The position numbers and the translations under genes are program-made. From Toxorhynchites rutilus septentrionalis (lineage: Eukaryota > Arthropoda > Insecta > Diptera > Culicidae), in contig NC_073745.1 in the NCBI RefSeq assembly GCF_029784135.1, positions 246,121,993 to 246,185,992 of the forward strand: 64,000 nt of DNA, in the 5' to 3' direction. This document shows, in pieces, positions 34,504 through 45,700 of the stretch. How positions within the stretch are numbered: the first letter of the stretch is position 1; each line of letters begins with the position of its first letter. The notes beneath the pieces were generated by a model. That model did not search any database and was not told where the DNA came from. It worked only from the letters and a program-made list of their open reading frames with translations.

Positions 34504-35213
34504 TGTTGGCGACTAACAAAACACCCTTGCTACAACCCTGGAAGAAAAGTGTTGTTTACGTATGCAATTTGCAATCAATGACCCCGCAATGAACCTCATC
34601 AGCTGATTTCCAACAAAAGAGGATGCATAAACAAACCGGGATCAACTAACGGTATTAGTTGTAGTTATGGACATCAACCAGTGGGAGCGAGAACGCAAGT
34701 ATTGTTGCGTAAAGCGCCGTCGATACTTTTCTCTCCTGTGCGAGCCGACCAGAGAACGTGATAAGGTGAAATCAAAGCTGGAGATCGGAACTCACCACTC
34801 TGTCGGAGCCGAACATCGCCCAGCGGAACAATAGCAGCAGAAATTGTAATTCTACGGAGCGCAGACAGATCAAGATCGACCGCCACAGAATACGTTTAGT
34901 GATAATATTATATGTCGAAACTATGTCGGTGATCATTTTATGTTTGAATTGTAAATTGTAATATTGTGAATATATGTTATATGGTTAGATTAAACGTGTA
35001 ATTAAATACCAGCTAGTGTATTATTTACGGGAAGAATATTCGTGCTGGTTGTTCGCTGAGTGTTGTTGCCGTTGGTGCTGCGTAAACGCAGTTTGATTTA
35101 ATTGTTGTTCCTGCCGACGGCAATTGGAATTCGTATAGGCGAAATGGATTTCCCGTGCAGTGTTGGGTGCCTGTAATTTAATTGAGTTGTCGAAGGTGGT
35201 CAGGTACCCAATA
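34504..35213 (+). repeat. 3' LTR of BEL element 1
   Basis: Offset 4629 bp from the 5' LTR throughout. The final bases read CCCAATA instead of CCCAACA, so the canonical terminal CA is mutated or slightly trimmed. Confidence 0.95.
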
Positions 35214-36119
35214 ATTCTATTAAATGCTTGAAAAACATACCGTTTCCCATACAAACACACTTAACAGCCCTATGTTTTTACTATTGTAACATTGGTTTTA
35301 CAGGACATGTCCATATACACCACTGAAACACTAAATTTCTTGCATGCAAAATAACAAATCGGTGCACGTCGCCATCTGAAAAGTTAATTTTTATTGTTTA
35401 TCATGACGTTTCACCTACACACACGCAAAAATGGGTATATATGATTGAGTGTAATGCAATACACCAAACTAATGTTCAAAACTAAAATTGTCCAATAGTT
35501 GATTGTTTCAATAATCTAGAGAGCGGCCATCTAACCCCGGGTGGTCGTCTTCCCCTGTCCTTCCCTACAGGTTAATGCTTAAACAGAATTGATTTGACAA
35601 TGACAAAGACAAATCCTCACTCTGTGAGAGCATTCATTTATCGGCCCTTGTCATTACTATAAAATGTTTATATCAAACAGTTTTATTGTTAAATTTCTTT
35701 ATTGTTTGATCTTGCCGGCAATATTTTTGTACTCCTTTGTTAACAATGCGGTTGTGTCTTGGACATCACGCTTTTTTTATATATTTTTTTTGCATAACAC
35801 GTGGTTGTGGCCCCTATGGAATAAGGTTGAGTACCGCTATTTTAGAATGACAGGTTTGCGATCATACGTCGATGATCAGCTATTTCAATGTCAACTATTG
35901 GAGTCTTCCCATGATTCATTTTTTTTATCCCATTTATTTATTAAGGCTCATTAGCATTTAGCTGTAACAGAGCCGGGTTTAATCGTGTACATGTACATAT
36001 GTTTATGTTTCTATAAATTGTGAATTACACAGTAGTTAGTAGTAGCCATTTAGGCGTTAAGTTTTCTGTTCCATTACATTATGGTAAATTACACAGTAGT
36101 AGCCATTTAGGCGTAAGGG
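35214..36119. other. Intergenic, short tandem duplication at end
   Basis: No gene recognised; the 96-codon frame at 35664-35954 is AT-rich and domain-free. At 36022-36115 a segment with GTAGCCATTTAGGCGT is present twice in tandem. Confidence 0.45.
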
Positions 36120-36420
36120 TATTCTTTTTCTGTTCTTCCATTGTTCAGCAGACCGGACAGCGGAGACAGTTGATATTGATTATTGTTGAGTTATTTATAG
36201 AACAGCAGCCCGATGTTTCTTGCAGAGCAGAGCAGTTGTATGGATGATCGATCTTTGTTCCACCGTGGATCGATTTCCATCGCTGATGATGGTTGCGTGG
36301 ACGTAGTTATTCTATAACAACACAAAGATGGTCAATTGAGGGACCTGAGTTTGAACTCACGATCGATCGCTTGGTAAGCGAACTATGAACTATGAACTAT
36401 GATTCATTTGTTTGGTGCGA
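36120..36420 (-). repeat. tRNA-derived SINE (family 3)
   Basis: On the minus strand TTCGCTTACCAAGCGATCGA is followed by GTGAGTTCAAACTCAGG (B-box-like) and then a body with AACATCGGGCTGCTGTTC and CAACTGTCTCCGCTGTCC. I recognise this arrangement from Aedes repeats. The head end includes an ACTATGA triplication. Boundaries approximate. Confidence 0.6.
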
Positions 36421-36984
36421 TAGTTTGCAGAATCAAATGCTGGTTCAAAGATGATGAGGAATCGTTGCTCGTGTATAATGTAGTTGTTGAACATATGGGA
36501 TTATAACGTTTTTATTCTCTTTCTACAAATTACTTTAGAAAATCGAATACTCTTGTTCTCTGTAGCTCTGTCCTACTCGTTTGAATAGTGAAAAGGTTTT
36601 AGTATTGGTCAAAAATCATTTTGCATGAACCATTTCTACAATTTTGTTTAATTACAATAACATTTATAATTCATAACGAACATATTTTTTTGCGGGAGCT
36701 ACATTTTTAGTCCTTAATTACACCCGAAAAATAATTTACGTCCTCTGGATACATCAGGATTTCGTTCTAAAAATTCCACCAGGCAGGTAAACTTCTGTTT
36801 ATTTATACAAGACAAGATTCAAAATGATAGCAAAAAAAGAGTTAATAAATAAGAAATCCAACTTACTCTATTCCACGTGACTACACCCAAACTAGCGTTG
36901 GCAGAAAACATTTGATCTTTGGCAGAAATAATGCTTTTTCGTGTGCTAAAGGGTCAAATGCGCAAATAATGAAAAAGGTTTGTA
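36421..36984. other. Unassigned spacer
   Basis: AT-rich, no gene or clear repeat. Confidence 0.4.
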
Positions 36985-37262
36985 TGTGTGTGAGCATACA
37001 TATCTTTCTGTTTTCTTTTCTCATTTAATTTGGGATTGTGCCAAAAAAAAAAGTCCATGCGACGTCAATGGGGATCGAGCCAAGGCCGGCTGGAATGAAA
37101 GGCTGTTTAACACGAGCACACTATTCACATAGCTACTGGTACTTTTGCTTATATGCGTTATAATATTATACCACATTATAAAATGAAGTTGGGAAGTGTT
37201 CTCTAAGGGAAAAAAGAATAGCATAAACGAGAATCTATATCTTCCTCTGTCTGGGTCGTGTA
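36985..37262 (-). repeat. tRNA-derived SINE (family 2), copy A
   Basis: Minus-strand text CATTCCAGCCGGCCTTGG then CTCGATCCCCATTGACGTCG (B-box-like) matches copy B at 54665-54960 on the plus strand. Shared flanking parts are AACTTCATTTTATAATG upstream and CAATCCCAAATTAAATGA downstream. The head contains ATAGTGTGCTCGTGTT where a tRNA D-arm would be. Confidence 0.75.
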
Positions 37263-37569
37263 TTTGGGAAACTATACGGATAGCTTGAATACGTGCTTTC
37301 GTGAAATAGCATCTATATTATACAAATGATGTACAAGTACTGTGAGGTAGCGTATTTTATGTTATTCTACACATACGGTAGCAGCCGTAATAGGGTTGTA
37401 TACAATTCACTTCGTTTTCACCGTGAAGTGACATCCGTGATCAGTTTCATGATAGATACGTTTCATGATTCGCTAAACTTAATTTTTCATCATAAAACGA
37501 AATCATTATCAAAGATTTAATAAGTTTTAATAGAAGGGGGCGGTCACGCTACGCCACAGGATGTGGGAT

Positions 37570-37740
37570 ACTCTCTAATGTTACTAAAGGAACATCATCG
37601 TCTCAACGTAAAATTACTTGCATTATTTTTCAATTAGTATTCAGTCGAGATATTAATGCCAAACATCATATTTTCACTAGAACGGACATCGAACCCGGTC
37701 AACTTAGCTTTCGCCGTTCCATCAATTCTCACCCAAACTA
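37570..37740 (-). repeat. tRNA-derived SINE (family 1), old copy
   Basis: CATCATCGTCTCAACGTAAA, TAGTATTCAGTCGAGATAT and ACATCGAACCCGGTC align in order with the SINE at 27003-27275, with the middle part deleted. Confidence 0.6.
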
Positions 37741-40700
37741 CGAAACCCAGAATTGAACATTCACGACTCATAAGTGTCGGCAACGACTGTCAAAGATTGT
37801 GACCACAGATATCCATAAAACGCTTCCCGAACTCGAAAAAAGGGAAGCCTTCCCGAAGATAAATGATTTCAGAAGCGTTGAATAATATGAAAAAGTGGAC
37901 ACTTGTGTTCTTTTTCTCTTCATATTTCGTGCGGACAAGCAGCAGCAGCCACAGCATCCCACTGGCCGTGGCCGAAGAATGTGTTTCATCGGAACGCGCG
38001 AATGAGAAAGAATGTCTTATCGAGATGAAATTTACCTTTTACGGAACAACCGAACTTTTCTACCTGTAACTATAAATGGCCATAAACATGACATAATTTA
38101 CGATTATGATTTGTTATTGAGTTTTGACCTGGAACTTGTGCGTTCACGGCACGCCAGCTTCGTGGTAGGTTTCCGATCCGTTCCGAAGTGAAGCGTTGTA
38201 CGAATCCAGCAGGGATTTAGATTTTTTTCTGGATTTTTGCCGCCTGCCAGTGCCAAATGTGCAAAGGAGGTGTACGCATTTGCTTCCAGCTGACGATCAT
38301 CAAGAGGTGTTGTAATTGTCGATCGCCGATTTGGAGGCAACAGCATCCCGAGCCGCAGGACCGAAGCATATCTTACGCAGAGGGGTCTCTGGCTGGCGAT
38401 CATCGGATTTCGGTCGAACGCTATTATTATTTTATTGTTGTTATTATTGAGCCAGAGAGCGTTCGTGTGTACCATTCGCCGCTTCTTGTTGGTCACTTCG
38501 CATTTAATGATTAATAAAAAATGTAATTTATGCGTCAATAACTTTGGATTCTCATCCTTTGTTTCGTGTGTCGTTTGAGATTCTATTCACCTAACGTCGA
38601 ATCTTCTGTCCGTTTTGTGATGGTGTCTATCGAATTGGTAATGCGCGCAGGTGAACCGAACCATAATCGATATTTTATCAGATGTATTCTATAATTGACT
38701 CAAAAGCATCTAGATTCGTTCTTGCTTGCATGCTAGTTTATGATCATAACTATTTGATTTTAATAAGTTCTCAGTTGATGCACCATTTTTCCTTAATGAT
38801 TTTAAAATATCCACAAAAGTTACATGATAGATGTCCAAAAGTATCACACCCAAAATCTGGTGACTCAATCCAAACATTCCTAGATCTCCACGGCGAGTGG
38901 ATGAAATGATCGGAACGAGGTGCGAGGTATTTTATGATCACCGGATGACCCCCAGCGTCAGTATCTGTGTCGCACTGAGAGGTAGCCAGCCGGGGAGCGT
39001 TACATTTGCAGCGACTCTTTATCGTCATTCTCGCATTTTATGACTCGTAAATTTCGTGATAATTAATAAACATACATATAAAAATTGATAATAATAAGTG
39101 CCCTCTCCGGGTCAAGTCGGCCATCGCTTCTGCAAAATGGTTCACTCAAGATTATCGATATCAGTTCGATCCCCGATGTCGTGTTGTAAGCGAATAACAG
39201 TTTCGCCGCTATAGCTTTTCCATGAATACAGGCATTCCTTAAGCGTCCATGGATTCCCACATGACGTTCAATCAAGCCTCAGTCGCGATTAATCGCGATC
39301 ATCGTTGAAGAAAATATTCTAGTTACAACATTGTTAATTATGCAACTATACATATTGCACATTCTCTGCATGTCTATCTGACAAATCTCACCTTTCATCT
39401 ATTCCTGGCTAACAATATTTATTGCACACGATCGCGCCGAGATCTCAAAGCTAGATTCCCATTCTCGACTCATTAGCAAACCGCGTGTTCGACCGAGGTT
39501 ACATACCTCGCTAGCGTTTCCTTCGCAAAACCTTAATCTTTATGCATATGGAAGGCTCGAGTCGATTGTCTTGCTCCAACCTAAACATATATGAACATTT
39601 TCCGCTTGAGAAATCGAAGGCACTGTTTTATTTCTACGCTGCAAGTGGAATAACGCAGCTCGCGCCGCGCAACTAGACAGCGGTAATTCATATTTTCGCC
39701 TTCGAGTGCCGCGGCGAACCCCCCATAAACAAATCGATTTGTGAACCGCGTGTGAACTTTCGCTCTCTACCGGGCCACAAGCCGACATGCCAAAAGTTAA
39801 TTAAAGACGCAAATATAGCGTCCGCAATCTTCGGCCGCCACCGCCACCGTGATAACTATCAAAAGGGGACAACTGAGCTCCTGGCCCCGTCCAGGCTGGA
39901 CACGATCGGCGAGCTTGAAAACTAGCCAAACCAGATATTGGAACCTCGAGTATTTTGTGCCGGACCCCGAGTCCGCGGCGGTCATGCAGCACAACAAAGA
40001 TAAGTGAAATCAATCCCTGCCAGGAATATTCAAATCACTCATATTGGCGGCACGGAGTTACACCCGCGGAACTATTCGCTATCAGCCGCTATTCAGATTA
40101 TCGAAACGCCCCCTTTTCGCCATTGGCACTAGCCACTCGTCAATCGGTGTTCCAGAACATCCAGCGAGGGAAACACGTTGCTAGAAAACAATGTCTCTGT
40201 TGACACGAAAAGCGCAACAGAATCAGAAACGACATTCCATGTGGACACGAATGTCCAAAGTAAAGCGTTAAATATTGGAAATCGTGTGAGGCTACTTTGA
40301 GCATTGAACAAACTATGCGCACTTACAAAACAGTACGAACCATAAGGCACAAACCACGCCAGGATTAACAAAGCTGCTTGGGAGCGGCTTGTAAGACTTT
40401 CAACGCTGGGAGTCAACCGCAAAAGACGGATGAATTCAGTTTTGATGACTGGTTAGATGTCTTATAAATTTGGGCCAAAATGTATTTAAAGTGAGGTCAT
40501 TAAGCTCAGATTCTGAGAATGAAAAACAACAATCGACAACACAATTTATCTGACAGTGATTTCAGTACTAAGATAGAACAGAGATGCGAAAGTTTGTCAT
40601 AGTATTCCTAGTTCTCAGCAACAAAGTGTAAGTTAGAGTAACTTCCGTTCCGACTAACCAGTTTAGTAATTCACAGAAATTTCTCAATTGAAAAACGCTT

Positions 40701-40765
40701 CATTACTTTACAGTTTCTAATACATTATTACAAACCTGTCCATATTCCCCCCACTATATGTCCAT
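37741..40765. other. Intergenic, possibly unique host DNA
   Basis: About 3 kb with few repeat signatures and less AT bias, especially 39.4-40.0 kb. Long antisense-overlapping frames (38104-38538, 40129-40422) lack domains. It may be intronic or regulatory host DNA, but nothing specific can be shown. Confidence 0.4.
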
Positions 40766-40900
40766 TAGGGTGGCAGCGAAAATAGTCATGTCAAATTTCA
40801 AAAACCGACCATGTACATTTTGTATATTGGCCCAAAAAAAATTATCTGTGTAAAGTTTCAGCTCGATCTTGACGTAGGACTGTGATTGTTTGTAGTAATT
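40766..40900 (+). repeat. hAT MITE fragment (TAGGGTGGCAGCG end)
   Basis: Starts TAGGGTGGCAGCGAAAATAG and continues AAATTTCAAAAACCGACCAT, TTGGCCCAAAAAAAATTATC and AAGTTTCAGCTCGATCTTG, a mosquito MITE pattern I recognise. No right end found. Confidence 0.5.
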
Positions 40901-41270
40901 TGTAGTAGCATTCAAAAATGTGCACAAAATACCATAAAATTACCACCCTTTTCTTCTATTTATTTAATTATGCAGCAAAGGACAAGGAATCATCAATTTT
41001 TAAATAAAAATCTAGATAGTTTAGATTCACATAGATAAAAACCTAAGTATAATAAATTAATAACTACTGAAATATAGTATAGATAAAAAAATGTGATGCG
41101 GGTAAAATAATAACATAAAGGGTGTGTCACATCAAATTGCATCACGGAAAAAACGCTGTAGAAATTTAATTTTTAGGAATTATATCTTCAGCTTTCGCTT
41201 TAAAATCAGATAAGAGTGTATAGATCACGTTGGCTATGCTTCACTGTCAATTTTTCGTAAATTTGGAAAA

Positions 41271-41534
41271 ATGTCGTCGAACGAAAAAGAGCGTCGTGAA
41301 TTAATCCTGTGCACTCATTTCGAGAATCCGGAGTTGTCACATCGGGACATCGGTAAGATGCTGGGAATCGTCCAATCCACGGTCATCAGAGTACTAAAAC
41401 GATACTTCGAGAACCTAACCATCGACCGGAAGGTGAAGAACGGCAAAAATGGATGCTCCGTCAGTGAAAAAGATCACAAGCGCGTAGTTAAGCAGTTTGG
41501 ACGTGATCCGAGAAGTTCGGTCCGGGATGTCGCC
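41271..41534 (+). pseudogene. DD37E transposase, N-terminal part
   Basis: The first 88 codons of the transposase: the DNA-binding half with a helix-turn-helix (LSHRDIGKMLGIVQSTVIRV) and a second one beginning near VSEKDHKRVVKQ. It ends at codon SVRDVA where the BEL 5' LTR begins. The start codon ATG 41271 lies 105 bp inside the left TIR end, as in intact elements. The open frame that continues to 41615 is LTR sequence. Confidence 0.85.
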
Positions 41535-42008
41535 TGTCTGGAAATAACATTTAGAGGCAACCCTGTACAGGAGATAGTTGCTTTCCTTTTCGCATCGTTG
41601 TTTCGTAGAGTGTAAACAAGAGATCGCTATAAAAATTTAATTCCAACGAAGAGAAGAGAGATGACGTCATCCCCGTCGACGAAGAGCGAGGCAAACATGT
41701 TTTGAAACGAGCAGCTATCATTGTAGTTAGTTGGACCTAAGTATCCCAAATCCGCTGAGCTTCCCAGAGTTTTTGCCTAGCCGGTTTATGTTTTATATGT
41801 GTAGTTTTACGAGACAATGAATTGTAAATAAATTGTATATGTTGTGAAATGTTATATGAAGAACTTGAGCTGTGTAATATATTTATGGAGAAAAGTGCTA
41901 TGTACTGAGTGTCATCTATATCTATGTTGGAAGAACCAAACGGTGTATGCAGCAGGAAATAGGAGAGTTGCCGTCCAAATTATTCAACCCAATTTATGAT
42001 CCCCGACA
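41535..42008 (+). repeat. 5' LTR of BEL element 2 (474 bp)
   Basis: TGTCTGGAAATAACA...CCCCGACA. Contains a TATA-like box and an AATAAA (41827-41832), consistent with promoter and 3' processing functions. Confidence 0.97.
41628..41635 (+). promoter_or_regulatory. TATA-like box in LTR
   Basis: TATAAAAA about 94 bp into the 5' LTR, downstream of an AT/GC-mixed U3-like segment. The likely core promoter of the element; the start site is not defined. Confidence 0.5.
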
Positions 42009-42010
42009 TT

Positions 42011-42028
42011 TGGTCCTTCGAACCGGAT
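42011..42028 (+). promoter_or_regulatory. Primer binding site, tRNA-Tyr type
   Basis: TGGTCCTTCGAACCGGAT two bases after the LTR, identical to the site of element 1 and complementary, with one mismatch, to the 3' end of tRNA-Tyr as remembered. Confidence 0.75.
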
Positions 42029-42766
42029 TGTGATATATTTGGAGTAATTCTCGATGTCGGCGAGCGCCATACCAGGAATGAAAAGGGTATTCATTGGATC
42101 GAATTAGCTGCTAACAAAACCATCTTCGTAAACAATTGCTATTTGTTCGGAGTATTGGCAACCATTGTTCATGCTGCAAGTGGATTTATGCTGACTGATT
42201 TTTCAAATTGAACGACGGACGATACACTGGACCAGCAAGGATTTTGCTTCGGCAGCTCGTGACGTCACGCAACATAACGTTTCCTACTGAAGGAGGTGGA
42301 TTCTGTAGATGGATTACTGTTGGAAATAATCATTGAAGGACGAAGAGGAGGCGCATGCATACTTTTCCCAGGTTAGTGATAAGTATATGTCTACCGAAGC
42401 ATCAGAAAATACACAAATTAAAACAAAATCATCCTCTTCGATTATTTGCCAACATCCCTGTATACCCTGGGTTTTGAGACTAAGAACATCAATTTCACTG
42501 GAACATATGCATGTTACATTGTTGCGGCCTATTACGTTTTATGCTTAGGATGATGCTGTAGGTTTCTCCAGGTGAGCTACCACAGTATATGCCCAGCCGA
42601 AGGTTATTATTGAATACTACATATATATATGTTTGTCCTCCACGCGACTCATATTCCCATACGAGTGATTCTGGAATTGTTTAAGCCGACGTTTTATTCT
42701 GAGCGAACATCGCAAGGTCAAATTGGAGCGAAATAAAATAGTTTGTCAGGTCAGTGAGGACAGTAT
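42029..42766 (+). other. 5' leader of BEL element 2
   Basis: Non-coding leader with two decoy copies of the gag-start motif: AAGTATATGTCTACCGAAGC (ATG 42387) and CAGTATATGCCCAGCCGAAG (ATG 42589), before the true one at 42767. Each is preceded by CAGGT, a splice-donor-like word. Confidence 0.65.
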
Positions 42767-45700
42767 ATGTCCACCGAAGCAAGGAACGTTACCGAAATCT
42801 ACACCATAATCGATGACATTTGGCGTTATGTACAGGAGTTCAAAGAGGATGCTACAGCTTCACAAGTGGAAGTGCGTCTGCAGAATATCGACGATTTATG
42901 GAAGGATTTCCGAAGTATTCTGATCGAAATTGTATCCCACGACGATTTCGAAGGAGATGATGACGCGTACGAAAAGGACAGACTGGAATTCAGTGATCGG
43001 TACTTCCAAGCTAAATCTTTCCTAATGGAAAAACTGAAGAAAAGGATGGAAAACGAACAACTAAATCAATCCAACAGAGGCGATACTACGATGATGGCTA
43101 CTACTGAACATGTTCGTCTACCCCAGATTCAACTGCAGACCTTCAGCGGAGATATCGATGAGTGGTTGAGTTTCCGTGACCTTTTCACCTCACTTATCCA
43201 TTGGAAGGAGGATTTACCGGAGGTGGAAAAGTTTCATTATTTGAAAGGATGTCTCCAAGGTGAACCGAAAACCCTGATTGATCCCTTACCAATAACAAAG
43301 GCCAACTATCAGGTAGCTTGGGAGTTATTGATGACTCGTTACAATGATAGCAAACAACTGAGAAAACGCCAGATACAGTCACTATTCAATTTGCCTGCGC
43401 TTTCGAGAGAGTCGTTGATTGATCTCCATAGTCTCCTGGAAGGATTCGAGAGAACTGTTTCCACTTTAGATCAGATAGTGAAGCCGAACGATTACAAGGA
43501 TCTTCTCCTCATCCATATCTTAACCTCGCGTCTAGATCCGGTTACTCGCAGAGCCTGGGAGGAGTTTTCGTCAGCGTTGGAGCAGGATTCGTTGAAGGAA
43601 CTAACAGATTTTCTCCAACGGCGAATACGAGTTCTGCAATCTCTGCCACCACTGACTGTAGACAGGAATGTAAATCAACAGTTGGGTCCACAAAAGTCAA
43701 AATCAGCGGTAGTTAGGACTAGCTTTGGTAGTTTTCAAGCAACTAAGGGTAGATGCATTGCATGTTCGTCAGACCACCTGTTATACCAATGTGATGTTTT
43801 CCAAGGCTTGTCTGTTGCTGATAGGGATTCGTTATTGCGAAAACACAATTTATGCAGAAACTGTTTTCGTCGGGGACACCAGGCGAAGGAGTGTTATTCC
43901 AATTTTTCTTGTCGGAACTGTAAGGAGCGTCACCATACGTTAGTATGTTTCAAAACAGAGCGGCCAGGTAGTCCAAAGGTTATACCGTCTTCCGTCGCAT
44001 CAACGTCCAAGGATTCTCCAACTCCCATATCCAGCAAGTCCGCTACCAACCTCCAAGTGTCTGGTTCAGCTCAGCTGTGCACGTCTCAAGTCCTACTTGC
44101 AACCGCTGTTGTCATCGTTGAGGATGACTGTGGTAATCGTTTTCACGCTCGTGCTCTTCTAGATTCAGGATCGGAGAGTAATTTTATTACTGAACGGTTG
44201 AGTCAGCGTCTGAAGGTGTCTCGAGAGAAGGTGGATTTCTCCATCATTGGAATTGGACAGGCATCGACAAGGGTCCATCAAAGAATAACCGCTGTGGTAC
44301 GCTCACGGGTAGCCAAATTTTCACGAAGTATGAAGTTTCTGGTACTATCGAAGGTGACAGCAAATTTACCAACTAGCACCATAAATACAAACTGTTGGAA
44401 AATCCCAGATGGAGTAGAACTAGCGGACCCTTCATTCTGCATATCTCAAGGAGTAGACCTGGTTCTTGGGATCGAGTTGTTCTTCGAGTTCTTCGAAACT
44501 GGGAGGAAGATTTCTCTTGGAGACCAATTGCCCTTCCTGAAGGATTCCGTTTTCGGATGGATTGTGTGTGGTGGCCAATCAACCATGGATCAATCAACGA
44601 AGATCAACTGTAACGTGTCCGCATCCGAGAGGTTAGAAGATTTGATTGCCAAATTTTGGTCATGTGAGGAAATTGACTTAGTCAACTGCTATTCTCCCGA
44701 GGAAACTCGATGTGAATCCCAATTTATACAATCCGTACATCGAGAAGCAAACGGTCGTTACACTTTAGCGTTACCAATTAAGGTAGAAGCCGTACATAAA
44801 TTAGGCAAATCCAAGGATATCGCAATGCGGCGCCTGTTGGGAACGGAAAGGAGACTTGCAAAGGATACCGGTTTAAGAGAGCAATACGTGCATTTCATGG
44901 AGGAATACCTTCAACTCGGTCATATGCAAAACATAACCGGAATCGAATCTACTCACGATTCAACCGAACGATGCTACCTACCGCACCATCCAGTAGTAAA
45001 GGAAGCCAGTACTACTACCAAGGTTCGAGTGGTTTTCGACGCGTCCTGTAAAACATCCTCTGGAGTAGCTTTAAATGACGTGTTGTTGGTGGGGCCCGTT
45101 ATTCAAGAGGATCTACGCTCGATAATTCTTCGTTGTAGGACCAAGCAATTTATGTTAGCTACTGATGTTGAAAAGATGTTCCGACAAATTCAAATTCGCC
45201 CAGAGGACCGGCACTACCAATCCATCCTTTGGCGCCCATCACCGAGTCATGAGATTAATACCTATCAACTGAACACAGTCACCTACGGTACCAAACCGGC
45301 CCCGTTCCTAGCAACTCGAACGCTCAAACAACTGGCTATGGATGAAGGGATCAATTTTCCGCTCGCAGCCAAGGTCGTGGAGGAAGATACGTACATGGAC
45401 GACATCATAACTGGTACAAATTCCAAGGAAGAGGCGTTGCAGCTTCGAATCCAATTGAACGACATGTTAGACAGAGGAGGATTTAGACTTCGGAAATGGG
45501 CTTCAAATTGTCCGGAAATTCTAAACGGGATTCCTGAGGAGAATCTGGCAATACGGGACTCTATTGGAATCAATCTGAACCATGAGGCGATGGTGAAGAC
45601 CTTAGGATTGAATTGGTTACCTAAAACCGATGAATTTATGGTATCGTTTAATATTTCTCCACTGGATAGAACCAAACCTATCACTAAACGACAAGTTTTA

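Larger units (their letters stand above)
29875..35213 (+). mobile_element. BEL/Pao LTR retrotransposon 1, internally deleted
   Basis: LTR 29875-30584, primer site 30587, leader to 32086, one ORF 32087-34123 (Gag-protease), remnant 34124-34471, hairpin and purine tract, LTR 34504-35213; 5339 bp in total. Reverse transcriptase, RNase H and integrase are absent, so it can move only with helper proteins. The LTRs differ at only about two positions (G/A at 30513, C/T next to the 3' end), which implies recent insertion. No target duplication is visible: the flanks read AAGT and ATTC. Confidence 0.9.

Noticed and set aside
38104..38538. 144-codon minus-strand frame as a host gene
   Set aside because: No recognisable domain, low-complexity Asn run, and no splice or start evidence.
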